64,000 nucleotides of DNA from an uncultured Prevotella sp. (lineage in GTDB: Bacteria > Bacteroidota > Bacteroidia > Bacteroidales > Bacteroidaceae), in contig CALUFN010000008.1 of the NCBI GenBank assembly GCA_944319945.1, forward strand, positions 1 through 64,000, given 5' to 3'. Positions 26,969-35,260 of the stretch are shown in pieces; the stretch's first letter is position 1, and the number at the start of each line of letters is the position of its first letter. A model generated the notes under the pieces. That model was not told the DNA's origin and did not search any database. It was given only the letters and a program-made list of their open reading frames with translations. Made by a program: the position numbers and the translations under genes.

Positions 26969-27776
26969 TTACTTAGCGGGCTTCGCCGCCGTGGTGACGG
27001 TGCTGGCTCTTGTCCGCCTGATATTCCCCTCGGTGGCCGAGGATCGTGAGGATGCCGTCGCAACGGCTTTGGCCGACAGCACGGTCACTGTAGGCAATGA
27101 CAGTGCGACACATGTAGTGGAAAGTCACGTCGTGCCGATGAAGCCTACAAGTGCGGCCGAGGGCTTCCCGCTCGCCTCGTTTTTCGACGCCGAGGGCCGG
27201 GTGGTGAAGCACCGTATTAACAGCGTGCCGGGCTTCAGCCGCACCTTCCCTGACAACAACGACGTGCAGCTCGTTGCGGCAAACGAGGGCGGCGTAAAGC
27301 CCGTGGAAGACCGCAAGGACGCCGAGAAGCGTAAGCGTGAGCTTGTTTACGTTGGCGCAAGCCCTTATTATCACGTAGACCCGCTGAGCAGCAGCATTCC
27401 TTACCTGGTGCCTCGTGCCGCCGTATTGCTTGGCGACATAGGACGCGCTTATTACGACAGCCTGCAGATAAAGGGCATACCACTCCACCAAATCATCGTG
27501 ACGAGCGTGCTGCGCTCGCGTGCCGACGTGAAGAAGCTGCGCACGCACAACATGAATGCCACGGAAAACTCGTGCCACATGTACGGCACGACGTTCGACA
27601 TCTGTTATAATAGGTATAAGACGGTAAGTCCGGCCGAAGGTCCGCCGCGCCGCGCCGTGCGCAACGATACGCTGAAATGGGTGCTGAGCGAGGTGCTGAG
27701 GGATATGCGCGAACGTGGTCGCTGCTACGTGAAATACGAGGTGAAACAGGGATGCTTCCATATAACGGCAAGGTGA
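26949..27776 (+). CDS. DUF5715 family protein, M15/VanY-like peptidase candidate
   Basis: A 275-residue protein anchored or secreted by an N-terminal hydrophobic helix (about 8-27, LAGFAAVVTVLALVRLIF). The C-terminal half has VTSVLRSRADVKKLRTHN and SCHMYGTTFD (His210, Asp217), which fits the SxHxxGxxxD zinc motif of VanY/M15 D,D-carboxypeptidases, and ends with CFHITAR, where His271 can be the third ligand. I recall this region as DUF5715. Cleavage of peptidoglycan peptides is an inference from the motif. It is translationally coupled to the HExxH gene upstream. Confidence 0.78.
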   Translation: MRITKNNYLAGFAAVVTVLALVRLIFPSVAEDREDAVATALADSTVTVGNDSATHVVESHVVPMKPTSAAEGFPLASFFDAEGRVVKHRINSVPGFSRTFPDNNDVQLVAANEGGVKPVEDRKDAEKRKRELVYVGASPYYHVDPLSSSIPYLVPRAAVLLGDIGRAYYDSLQIKGIPLHQIIVTSVLRSRADVKKLRTHNMNATENSCHMYGTTFDICYNRYKTVSPAEGPPRRAVRNDTLKWVLSEVLRDMRERGRCYVKYEVKQGCFHITAR

Positions 27777-27779
27777 TTT

Positions 27780-27925
27780 TTTAGCAGACAAGTGACAAGT
27801 CATTTAGATACAAAAAGCAGACAATGAGATTTTCCTTGTCTGCTTTTTGCATATCAACTAAGCAAATCTCCTTGTCTGCGACTCGTCTGCTATTAACTTG
27901 TAAACTGATTACTTGTCTGCTATTC
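27780..27925. repeat. GACAAG repeat between convergent genes (family B)
   Basis: The left words (agcagacaagtgacaagtca) and the right words (cttgtctgcgactcgtctgc) are inverted. An inner hairpin, AAAAAGCAGACAA against TTGTCTGCTTTTT, flanks 27815-27850. The right end enters the DUF4861 gene and supplies its last three codons and stop. Placed between convergent genes, it can serve as a two-way terminator. Confidence 0.85.
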
Positions 27926-29135
27926 TTAAGGGATGCGCGAGATCTTCTTTCCATTCTTTAAGGAAGGAGTACCACTCTTCATCGCTGTGGTATCCGAAGG
28001 TCTCGTTGTCGCTGCAGAATGTTATCTTGTAATGAAGCTCGTCGGTGTCGGTCTTTATTACGTATGCGTAGTTGTCCTTATTGGCCGGCTCTTCGCTTAC
28101 GATGTATTCCTCGGGAACGCAGATGCCCAAGCCGACGGTCTCACGCTTGTGGCCTACGCTGTCCTTAGCCGATACGGGCCAGTCTGTGCCCCAGCATCCG
28201 CGTAGGCCTTTCTTGTCGGAATATTCGGTGGAGTTTTTCACGTTGATGAAGCCCGTCGACAGCAGGTAGCCCGCAGCCGGCTTGCTGAACTTCACGTCTA
28301 CGCTGCACTCGCGTCGGCCGGCATACAGGGTGTAGAGAGCCGTCATGTCGATCGGTTTGTCTCCTGGCTGCGGCGTCCAGCCCTTGTCTTTCACTTCCAC
28401 TATGGTACGTATCGGGCCGCGTGATATTATCCTTTGGCTTCTCTTGTCTACGTCGGTGAGCATCGTGGGCTTGCCGCCGTCCCAGCCTCGCAGCGTGCCC
28501 AAGCCGAGCGTCGAGCCCACCCAAAGCACGTCGTCGCCGTAGCGGGCGGCCTTCTGCTGCTCGTCGGGATAGAACTGGGTTTCCTTCAGCTCGAGCCTCC
28601 TCTCGTATTTGCCGTATATGTCAACGGTCTGCCTGTGGTCGAAGTAGATGCGGTAGGCCACCATGTCGTTCTCGAAGGCCGCTCCGTGGTGGTGTAACGT
28701 CCAGTAGGGGTTGGTGCCGTTGTCTACGGTCAGCTGCGATATGTACAAGTCTTGCTTGTTGCTCTGCTTCACCTTCTTGTTGCTCAAGAGCATCTCTACG
28801 TACACTTGGGGTTGGTAGTTGCGCGGCTCGCCCTCGTCGTAGAGTGTGACGGTGAATTTCTTAGATACGTTTCCGGCAACGTCGGTGATGAAGCACAGCT
28901 CGTCGAAGCGGCCGTCTTGGTCGATGTCGTCGAGCTGGCACGGTATCTCACGGCCGTCGGTTTTCACTAAAGCCGATTTCACGTCGAAGCCGTACTTGTC
29001 GAGCCGCAGCACGACCGGCGCGTTTGATTTTGCCTTAGGATAGTCGTTGGTGACGGTTACGTCGAAGGTCTTTTGGGCCGATGCCGACGCTGAGGCACAT
29101 AAGACCAGCATGCTTGTAAGTAGTTTCTTGTTCAT
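27909..29135 (-). CDS. DUF4861 family secreted protein
   Basis: A 408-residue exported protein: signal peptide MNKKLLTSMLVLCASASASAQ (21 residues, cut after SASAQ), then a beta-rich domain. Segments such as NPYWTLHHHGAAFENDMVAYRIYFD (given as TLHHHGAAFENDMVAYRIYF), GDDVLWVGSTLGLGTLRGW and TEYSDKKGLRGCWGTDWPV are typical of DUF4861 proteins, which often accompany polysaccharide-degrading loci; their biochemical function is not established. There is no CAZyme neighbour here. The final residues Ala-Asp-Lys plus stop come from a GACAAG repeat. Confidence 0.85.
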   Translation of the reverse strand: MNKKLLTSMLVLCASASASAQKTFDVTVTNDYPKAKSNAPVVLRLDKYGFDVKSALVKTDGREIPCQLDDIDQDGRFDELCFITDVAGNVSKKFTVTLYDEGEPRNYQPQVYVEMLLSNKKVKQSNKQDLYISQLTVDNGTNPYWTLHHHGAAFENDMVAYRIYFDHRQTVDIYGKYERRLELKETQFYPDEQQKAARYGDDVLWVGSTLGLGTLRGWDGGKPTMLTDVDKRSQRIISRGPIRTIVEVKDKGWTPQPGDKPIDMTALYTLYAGRRECSVDVKFSKPAAGYLLSTGFINVKNSTEYSDKKGLRGCWGTDWPVSAKDSVGHKRETVGLGICVPEEYIVSEEPANKDNYAYVIKTDTDELHYKITFCSDNETFGYHSDEEWYSFLKEWKEDLAHPLRIADK

Positions 29136-29228
29136 AGTGATTTATGTTTTATGTTATGTCAATGCAAGTGTGACGCATGATAGCGTAGCGGCGGATTGCT
29201 GGGCAAGCACCGCTTTGAATATATTTTG

Positions 29229-29236
29229 CAAATTTA
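29229..29236 (-). promoter_or_regulatory. Probable -7 element for the DUF4861 gene
   Basis: The minus strand reads TAAATTTG, matching TAnnTTTG, 94 bases before the start codon. The -33 region is only AT-rich. Confidence 0.45.
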
Positions 29237-29306
29237 GCCATTTTTGTGTTTTATGTAAAAGAAGCCCCAATAATCATCATAAATGTTTAATTTTTTTAGC
29301 GGTTGT

Positions 29307-29338
29307 GTTGGAATATACAATATTTTTTAGTATTTTTG
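29307..29338 (+). promoter_or_regulatory. Promoter of the GldB-like gene
   Basis: GTTG (29307-29310), 20 bases, TATTTTTG (29331-29338). The spacing is correct and one base of the -33 box deviates. The GTG start chosen for the gene lies 22 bases downstream of the -7 box. Confidence 0.65.
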
Positions 29339-29359
29339 CAGACATAAATTATATTGCTT

Positions 29360-30172
29360 GTGGGTAAAGTCTGGAGTTTATTGATAATGGCGTTGGTGCT
29401 TTTCGTGTCGTGCGACATGAAGTTGAAGCCCTTTGGCGATGGTGACGGCGAGCACCGCATAGAGGTGTGCCGTTACGACAGGTTGGAGAGCCAGTACCTG
29501 ACTACGGGCGACTTTTCGGCCCTCCAGCAAATGAACATGGACTATCCGATAGAGACTCGCACTTTGCTTGAAGACGTATTGAGGCTTGGCGAAGTGAACG
29601 ACCCCCAGATCAACCATAAGTTCCTGGCGTTCTTTCAGGACTCCACGTTGCAGACGATAGTCTCCGACGCCGAGTCGCAGTATGCCAATATGGACGACAT
29701 CAACGCCCGGCTGAACGACGCGTTCGACAGGCTGAGGAAACGCATACCCGACCTGCCCATACCGCAGGTGTACGCACAGATCAGCGCGTTGGACCAAAGC
29801 ATCGTCATCGGCGACCGCATGATCGGAATATCACTCGACAAGTACCTCGGCAAGGATTATCCATTATATAAGAAGTATTACCACCCGGCACAGCGTGAGT
29901 CGATGACGCGCGAGCACATCGTGCCCGAATGCATCAGCTTCTATTTGCTGAGCCTTTATCCGATGCCCGATTTCGAGTCGAGACCCCAAGTGGAGCGCGA
30001 CTTGCACATAGGCAAGATAATGTGGGTGTGCAACGTGGCCCTCGGGCATAAATTCTTCAAGTCGGTCTACATAAGTGCTGTGGACAAGTATATGAGTGCC
30101 AACAAGCATGTAGGGATAGAAGACTTGCTTAAGAACAACGACTACTCCAATCTAGTGAAAATGATAAGGTGA
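29360..30172 (+). CDS. GldB-like lipoprotein
   Basis: A 270-residue lipoprotein similar to the gliding-motility lipoprotein GldB, which is kept in many non-gliding Bacteroidetes; its role there is unknown. I chose the GTG at 29360 because it gives a proper lipoprotein signal (MGKVWSLLIMALVLFVSC, Cys18). The later ATG at 29387 would lose the charged N-terminus, and a TTG lies at 29354. Segments typical of the family are MDDINARLNDAFDRLRKRIP, LPIPQVYAQISAL and GISLDKYLGKDYPLYKKY. A HExxH motif is not present. It precedes a beta-helix lipoprotein by 86 bases. Confidence 0.83.
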   Translation: MGKVWSLLIMALVLFVSCDMKLKPFGDGDGEHRIEVCRYDRLESQYLTTGDFSALQQMNMDYPIETRTLLEDVLRLGEVNDPQINHKFLAFFQDSTLQTIVSDAESQYANMDDINARLNDAFDRLRKRIPDLPIPQVYAQISALDQSIVIGDRMIGISLDKYLGKDYPLYKKYYHPAQRESMTREHIVPECISFYLLSLYPMPDFESRPQVERDLHIGKIMWVCNVALGHKFFKSVYISAVDKYMSANKHVGIEDLLKNNDYSNLVKMIR

Positions 30173-30258
30173 CGGCTACGGCCCGACCACAACGTGAAAT
30201 CATCCCTTTACTTTGTCTCTGACGCAATATCCGGCGCAATCCTCCGTTATATCTAACA

Positions 30259-31722
30259 ATGGGAAAGACATTCGCGATATTGTTAGCCGCCGTGTGCATG
30301 ATGATCACGGCGGCATGTACCGACGACGATTCGTTCAGCACGTCGCCGTCACACCTTTTTACGTTCTCGACCGATACGGTCAGGATGGATACCGTTTTCT
30401 CAACCGTCCCCACGTCGACACGCACCTTTTGGGTCTACAACCGCTCGGGCGACGGCATACGCTGCGTGAACGTCCGCCTTGCCAACGGCAACCAGACGGG
30501 ATTCAGGGTGAACGTAGACGGCGAGTACCTCAGTCCCACTGCGGGATATCAGGTGCTTGGCGTTGAAGTGAGAAACAACGACAGCATACGTGTCTTCGTA
30601 GAGCTGACCTCCCCGACCAATGGCAAGGACGGCCCCCAGTTGCTTGAAGACGATCTCGTCTTCGCACTGGAGAGCGGGGTGGAGCAGAAGGTGAACCTAA
30701 ACGCTTATACGTGGGACGCTGCGTTGATGAGAAACGTCGTGATCAGCGGCGATTCCACCATCGACGGGCACGGTAAGCCCGTGGTGATATACGGCGGCAT
30801 CAAGGTTGACAGCCTCGCCACGCTGCGCATACCGGCCGGCATGACGCTGTATTTCCATGCCGACGCCGGAATCGACGTCTACGGCAGGCTGGTGGCAGAG
30901 GGAACGGCGGGCAACGAAGTGGTGCTTAGGGGCGACCGTACAGACCGCATGTTTGACTATCTGCCTTACGACGGCGTCAGTGGACAATGGCAGGGCGTAA
31001 GGTTGCGCAGCTCGTCTTACGACAACGTGGTGACTTATACCGACCTGCACGGAACGTTCGACGGGATAGTGTGCGACTCTTCAGACGTGTCACGCTTGAA
31101 GCTGCGGCTTTACAACAGCACGTTACACAACTGTCAAGGGTACGGCCTGAAGACCGTAAGCTGCATGGTAGACGTGAGAAACAGCCAGATAACTAACGTG
31201 TTGAACGATTGCGTGGCCGTATATGGCGGCAACGTTGCGCTAACACATTGCACGCTTGGGCAGTTTTATCCGTTTGACTCTAATAGGGGAGTGGCCCTGC
31301 GGTACGCCAACCACATAGACTCTGTGCGTTATCCGCTTGAGCGCATGGACTGCATCAACAGCATCGTGACGGGATACGGCGAAGATATGGTAATGGCCGA
31401 CAATGTTGACACGTTGGGCACGACGTTGTTCAATTACCGTTTCATAAGCTCATTGCTCCGCACCGATTCGGTGTCTGACGATGAAAACATCATCGACGTG
31501 ATATGGGAAGACGTTAAAGACACTGCCGCCGTGACGGGTGAGGAGAACTTCCGGCTGGCTGACATCGACCTGCAAAGATACGATTTCCACCTTGATTCGC
31601 TGTCGAGCGCAATAAGTAAGGCAAATAAGGACTATTCACTGCCCGAAGACCGGGACGGAAGGCAACGCGACGACGCTCCGGATATCGGATGCTATGAGTT
31701 TTTCAAAGATGACGACGATTAA
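30259..31722 (+). CDS. Right-handed parallel beta-helix lipoprotein
   Basis: A 487-residue predicted lipoprotein: lipobox ITAAC with Cys20. Residues 30-150 form a beta-sandwich-like lead domain (TFWVYNRSGDGIRCVNVRL). From about 165 there are rung-like repeats (GGIKVDSLATLRIPAGMTLY, AGIDVYGRLVAEGT, NSTLHNCQGYGLKTVSC) consistent with a pectate-lyase-like parallel beta-helix. No obvious catalytic site is seen, so it may bind rather than cut a polymer. It ends in DDAPDIGCYEF, a phrase frequent in such Bacteroidales proteins. It is probably in one unit with the GldB-like gene and with cdd, which starts 13 bases later. Confidence 0.85.
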   Translation: MGKTFAILLAAVCMMITAACTDDDSFSTSPSHLFTFSTDTVRMDTVFSTVPTSTRTFWVYNRSGDGIRCVNVRLANGNQTGFRVNVDGEYLSPTAGYQVLGVEVRNNDSIRVFVELTSPTNGKDGPQLLEDDLVFALESGVEQKVNLNAYTWDAALMRNVVISGDSTIDGHGKPVVIYGGIKVDSLATLRIPAGMTLYFHADAGIDVYGRLVAEGTAGNEVVLRGDRTDRMFDYLPYDGVSGQWQGVRLRSSSYDNVVTYTDLHGTFDGIVCDSSDVSRLKLRLYNSTLHNCQGYGLKTVSCMVDVRNSQITNVLNDCVAVYGGNVALTHCTLGQFYPFDSNRGVALRYANHIDSVRYPLERMDCINSIVTGYGEDMVMADNVDTLGTTLFNYRFISSLLRTDSVSDDENIIDVIWEDVKDTAAVTGEENFRLADIDLQRYDFHLDSLSSAISKANKDYSLPEDRDGRQRDDAPDIGCYEFFKDDDD

Positions 31723-31734
31723 ACCATAAGCAAT

Positions 31735-32214
31735 ATGGAACACGTAACGATAAAGACGGAGATTAATGTTTATAAGTACGAAGAACTGCCTGAAGACATC
31801 AGGCAGCTGGCAGACATGGCCATGAAAGCTACTGACAACTCCTATTCGCCTTATTCTGGATTCAGGGTAGGGGCCGCCGTTAGGCTTGAGGACGGCATGA
31901 TAGTAGTAGGGGCCAACCAAGAGAATGCTGCGTTCCCCGTAGCCATGTGTGCCGAGCGTGCAGCCATATTCAACGCCCAGTCTAATCATCCCCAAAGCGC
32001 GGTGACGCATATAGCCATTTCCGCGAGAAATTCCTCTGGATTCGTTGAAGAGCCTGTGTCACCGTGCGGTTCATGCCGCCAGGTCATATTAGAGATGGAG
32101 CACCGTTACGGTCACAAGATACGTATATACCTTTGCGGAGCTAAAGTCATTTATGAGATAAACGGTATAAATGGTCTGTTGCCTCTCTCTTTCACCGACG
32201 AGTCTATGCGTTGA
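31735..32214 (+). CDS. cdd: Cytidine deaminase
   Basis: Cdd deaminates cytidine and deoxycytidine to uridine forms for pyrimidine salvage. The 159-residue protein is the tetrameric zinc type: YSPYSGFRVGAAV, the catalytic CAERAAIF (zinc Cys and catalytic Glu) and PCGSCRQVI (two further zinc Cys). The length is slightly above the usual 130-140 owing to an N-terminal addition. Its end is 13 bases from the end of the convergent AddB-like gene, with no terminator hairpin between them. Confidence 0.95.
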   Translation: MEHVTIKTEINVYKYEELPEDIRQLADMAMKATDNSYSPYSGFRVGAAVRLEDGMIVVGANQENAAFPVAMCAERAAIFNAQSNHPQSAVTHIAISARNSSGFVEEPVSPCGSCRQVILEMEHRYGHKIRIYLCGAKVIYEINGINGLLPLSFTDESMR

Positions 32215-32227
32215 CCGGTATTATGCC

Positions 32228-35101
32228 TTATAATCCGCATAGCCCACGGTAAGGACAATACTCGCATGCGGCCTTGTCTTTTGTAGGCCGGAACGGTATG
32301 GTCGGCTCGAAAATCTCAGATACGATTCTGTTAAGGTTCGCATTGTACTCCTCTTCATAGTCGGCAATGTCTGTTACCTTATTCTTGCCGATAGCTATTG
32401 TTGGGTCATAGTCTTCGCCTGACATTTGTTGAATGAAGAGCAAGGCCGGGCTTACGGGCATGTTGTCGCCGTTAAGGTTGGTATCGTGCCTTATTATCGT
32501 AGCGTAAAGCATCGTCTGCAGGAAGTAGTCGGCGTGTTTGCCTTGTTCAGTAGGCATTTTGAATATCTCGTCTACGGAGTTTATTTTCTTCGTTATTCCG
32601 CGTCCGGTCTTATAGTCTATTATGCGTCTCCTTTCAATTCCGGTGTTTTTGTCGCGTATTTGGTCGAGTCTGTCAATACGTCCACCGATGCTTATTTCAC
32701 GCTGTCCGGCACTTGTGTGTATCCTGATCTTTTTATAGACCGACGATTCCACGTCCTTGATTCTGAATGGAGCCAGCAGGGCATCGGTTTCAAGAAGACG
32801 ACGGATGTATCTTATTATGACCTCTCGGTTGATCAGTTGAAGTCCGTTGTATTCAATGCGCTTAGTCGTATGCTTGTCGTTGAACATCGTTTCACTGAAC
32901 GACTCGTCTACGACCCTTTCTATAAGCTCTTTGTGCTTTAAGGCGTAAGTTATGTTCTCAGGAGTGACGCGGCCGTCATTTTGCATGAGACTCCTGTACA
33001 GTTTTTCGGAAGACAAGTGGAATATATTACCGAAAATCCTATTGCTCATTTCCTCCATTTCGTCTTCTTCCGGCTCTTTGATCAGGGCGATGTTGTTGTA
33101 ATAGAATCGTAACGGGCATCGCATGTAGCGGTTTATAGATGTCGGCGATATATAGTCCATTGAGTTAAGCACTGCTGTCACTCTTTCGTCTTTCTCTATG
33201 TCTGTTGCATGCTTGTGAATTGTTTGCTGACCGGCTTGTAGAGATATGCGCCTTATGTTGAATTTGCTTTCTATCATCAGTTGCAACATGAAGCGGCTCA
33301 TTTCCCCCGTGTGTCCGTTCTCGGTAGAGTTGTTGTAAGTTATCGTTACGTCAGACGCTCTTTGTATCAGGTTGTAGAAATAGTAGGCATATATGGCAAC
33401 CTTGTTGTCTATCGTGGTCAGCCCGTTGGCTTTCCTTATCGAATAAGGGATAAACGAAGAGTCGTTTATCCCTTTGGGCATGTTGCCTTCGTTGCATGAT
33501 AGTATCAGGATGTGGTCGAAGTCCAAGTTTCTTGTTTCCAATATACCCATGACCTGGATGCCTTCTGCAGGTTCGCCGTGGAACGGGATAGTTGTGGAAT
33601 TTATTAGTTGTATGATGAGTTTCTGTAATGTGATAGTATCTACGACAAGATCGCCAGATTTGATCAGTCCGTTTATCCTGTTGCACAGGGTGTACATCCT
33701 GAACAATGACTCTTGAGTTAACGGATCCTTCTCGCATTCTCCACATTTGTCCGCTATGATTCTTAATATTTTTAAGATCCATTCAACAAATGAATCTTTG
33801 CTTGCCGTATTGTCGAAAAGTACGGCAAGGTTATCGTCCATTGAAAGTACAGACGATGTAGGGTGGTATATCCTTTCCTCTTTCAGCTTGTTTGAAAGGC
33901 ATATTGAGTTTTCTGACACATATTTGGAATATGGATGTGACAATATTTGCAGCACTTGGCTTACTCTGAAAGTATTCTTATCGGGCGAGTATCCGTTGAT
34001 TTTAAGTTCCAACAGTTGGAGTACGAACGACGAGACCGGCGTTTGGAACAATGGGAATCCCGTCGTAATATTTACGCTTTCAGCTTCGCTTGGTATATAA
34101 TGGATTACAGCCGGTAATAATGATTCGTTGCAAAGCACGATAGCCGTATTGCGTCCTTCTTTGTATCTGTTGTTTTCTTTCAGCCAGTTGTTTACGTATC
34201 TTGCCTGGATGTTTTCAGTTGCCGCACTGACTAGCGTGAGTTCTTTATCGTTGTTAAAGTTGTCGTATATGTCAGGATCCTTTATGTCAAGCTCGTTATG
34301 GAATGACTGTAGGAATCTTGAGACATTGTGTCCTGCTTCGTTTGAGATTAATGGGGATTCATGCTTGGGCATGTAGTATTTGTCAAAATCCCAATAGAAT
34401 CCGGCTTTACCTTCTTTTTGCAGGAACGAGAAGAGCTGTTGCTCGACAGTCTGTATCACGTTAAATCCAACGAATAGGTATTTGTCAAAGTCGAGGCAGA
34501 TAGATTTGCTTGACGTCACCTCACGGTATAACATGCCTTCGTATGCGATGTTTTGTTCGCGTAGACGTGACTTAAAGTCATTGTAAATATCCTCCAAATG
34601 ACACCATAACTTAAGAAAGCGTTTCTTAAGTTCCGAATCGTAATCACCTGTGAAGTTGCTGAAGAATTTCCGTAGCGTGTCTTTCTGCTCTTCGTCAAGA
34701 TATGATATGTCGTCAAGTTCGTGTATGTCCTTTACTTTTTTGAACACATTTGACGCATCGGCCATGTTCTTGTCTATATCATCGAAATCTGCCAAAAGTA
34801 ATTGTCCCCAACCGTAGAAATGGTCGAGACTTTCGTCGATACCGGTACATTTAGTAAAGCTCTTGTGTATTTCGCAGATTAGCTTAATCGGGTCTCCAAT
34901 GGATAATGATGAGTTTTTACGGAAAAACTCGCTGATTGTAATGTATGCCGGAGACCAAATCGGGCGTTTCGCTTTTATTGCGATATATTCGTTTAGGAAA
35001 AGTGACGCACGCTTGTTAGGGAAAACGACGGCTATACGTGACAGGTCGGTCCCATATTTATTGACTATATCTTCTGCAACGTGTTCTAAAAACTTTTTCA
35101 T
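32228..35101 (-). CDS. AddB-like PD-(D/E)XK nuclease of recombinational repair
   Basis: A 957-residue protein resembling the AddB/RexB subunit of the double-strand-break processing helicase-nuclease. The N-terminal 600 residues resemble an inactive UvrD-like fold; FPNKRASLFLNEYIA lies where a P-loop would be, and no GxGKT is seen. The C-terminal nuclease shows GGRIDRLDQIRD and IIDYKTG (catalytic Asp, then DxK). An iron-sulfur cluster is predicted from the Cys in MRCPLRFYY plus CEYCPYRGLC (C-x2-C-x5-C), as in AddB. The usual AddA-type helicase partner is not adjacent: rpsA lies upstream and cdd downstream. The gene is AT-rich relative to the window. Confidence 0.85.
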   Translation of the reverse strand: MKKFLEHVAEDIVNKYGTDLSRIAVVFPNKRASLFLNEYIAIKAKRPIWSPAYITISEFFRKNSSLSIGDPIKLICEIHKSFTKCTGIDESLDHFYGWGQLLLADFDDIDKNMADASNVFKKVKDIHELDDISYLDEEQKDTLRKFFSNFTGDYDSELKKRFLKLWCHLEDIYNDFKSRLREQNIAYEGMLYREVTSSKSICLDFDKYLFVGFNVIQTVEQQLFSFLQKEGKAGFYWDFDKYYMPKHESPLISNEAGHNVSRFLQSFHNELDIKDPDIYDNFNNDKELTLVSAATENIQARYVNNWLKENNRYKEGRNTAIVLCNESLLPAVIHYIPSEAESVNITTGFPLFQTPVSSFVLQLLELKINGYSPDKNTFRVSQVLQILSHPYSKYVSENSICLSNKLKEERIYHPTSSVLSMDDNLAVLFDNTASKDSFVEWILKILRIIADKCGECEKDPLTQESLFRMYTLCNRINGLIKSGDLVVDTITLQKLIIQLINSTTIPFHGEPAEGIQVMGILETRNLDFDHILILSCNEGNMPKGINDSSFIPYSIRKANGLTTIDNKVAIYAYYFYNLIQRASDVTITYNNSTENGHTGEMSRFMLQLMIESKFNIRRISLQAGQQTIHKHATDIEKDERVTAVLNSMDYISPTSINRYMRCPLRFYYNNIALIKEPEEDEMEEMSNRIFGNIFHLSSEKLYRSLMQNDGRVTPENITYALKHKELIERVVDESFSETMFNDKHTTKRIEYNGLQLINREVIIRYIRRLLETDALLAPFRIKDVESSVYKKIRIHTSAGQREISIGGRIDRLDQIRDKNTGIERRRIIDYKTGRGITKKINSVDEIFKMPTEQGKHADYFLQTMLYATIIRHDTNLNGDNMPVSPALLFIQQMSGEDYDPTIAIGKNKVTDIADYEEEYNANLNRIVSEIFEPTIPFRPTKDKAACEYCPYRGLCGL

Positions 35102-35124
35102 TGGATTTGTTGTTATGTGGCCTG

Positions 35125-35132
35125 CAAATATA
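35125..35132 (-). promoter_or_regulatory. Probable -7 element for the AddB-like gene
   Basis: The minus strand reads TATATTTG, matching TAnnTTTG, 24 bases before the start; a TTTA lies 18 bases upstream as a poor -33 box. Confidence 0.45.
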
Positions 35133-35199
35133 CAACAAATACGTGAGCGGTAAAAATACTTTCATATGATTTTATTAGTGACTGTCATGCGTAGTGATG

Positions 35200-35235
35200 A
35201 AAAATCCCCGTTGCTCAAGATAGGCAACGGGGATT
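35200..35235 (-). terminator. Rho-independent terminator of rpsA
   Basis: A perfect 12-base stem, AATCCCCGTTGC (35203-35214) with GCAACGGGGATT (35224-35235), followed on the minus strand by TTTT, lies 25 bases after the rpsA stop. Confidence 0.88.
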
Positions 35236-35260
35236 AGTTTATGATGAAGGCAGTTTCTTA

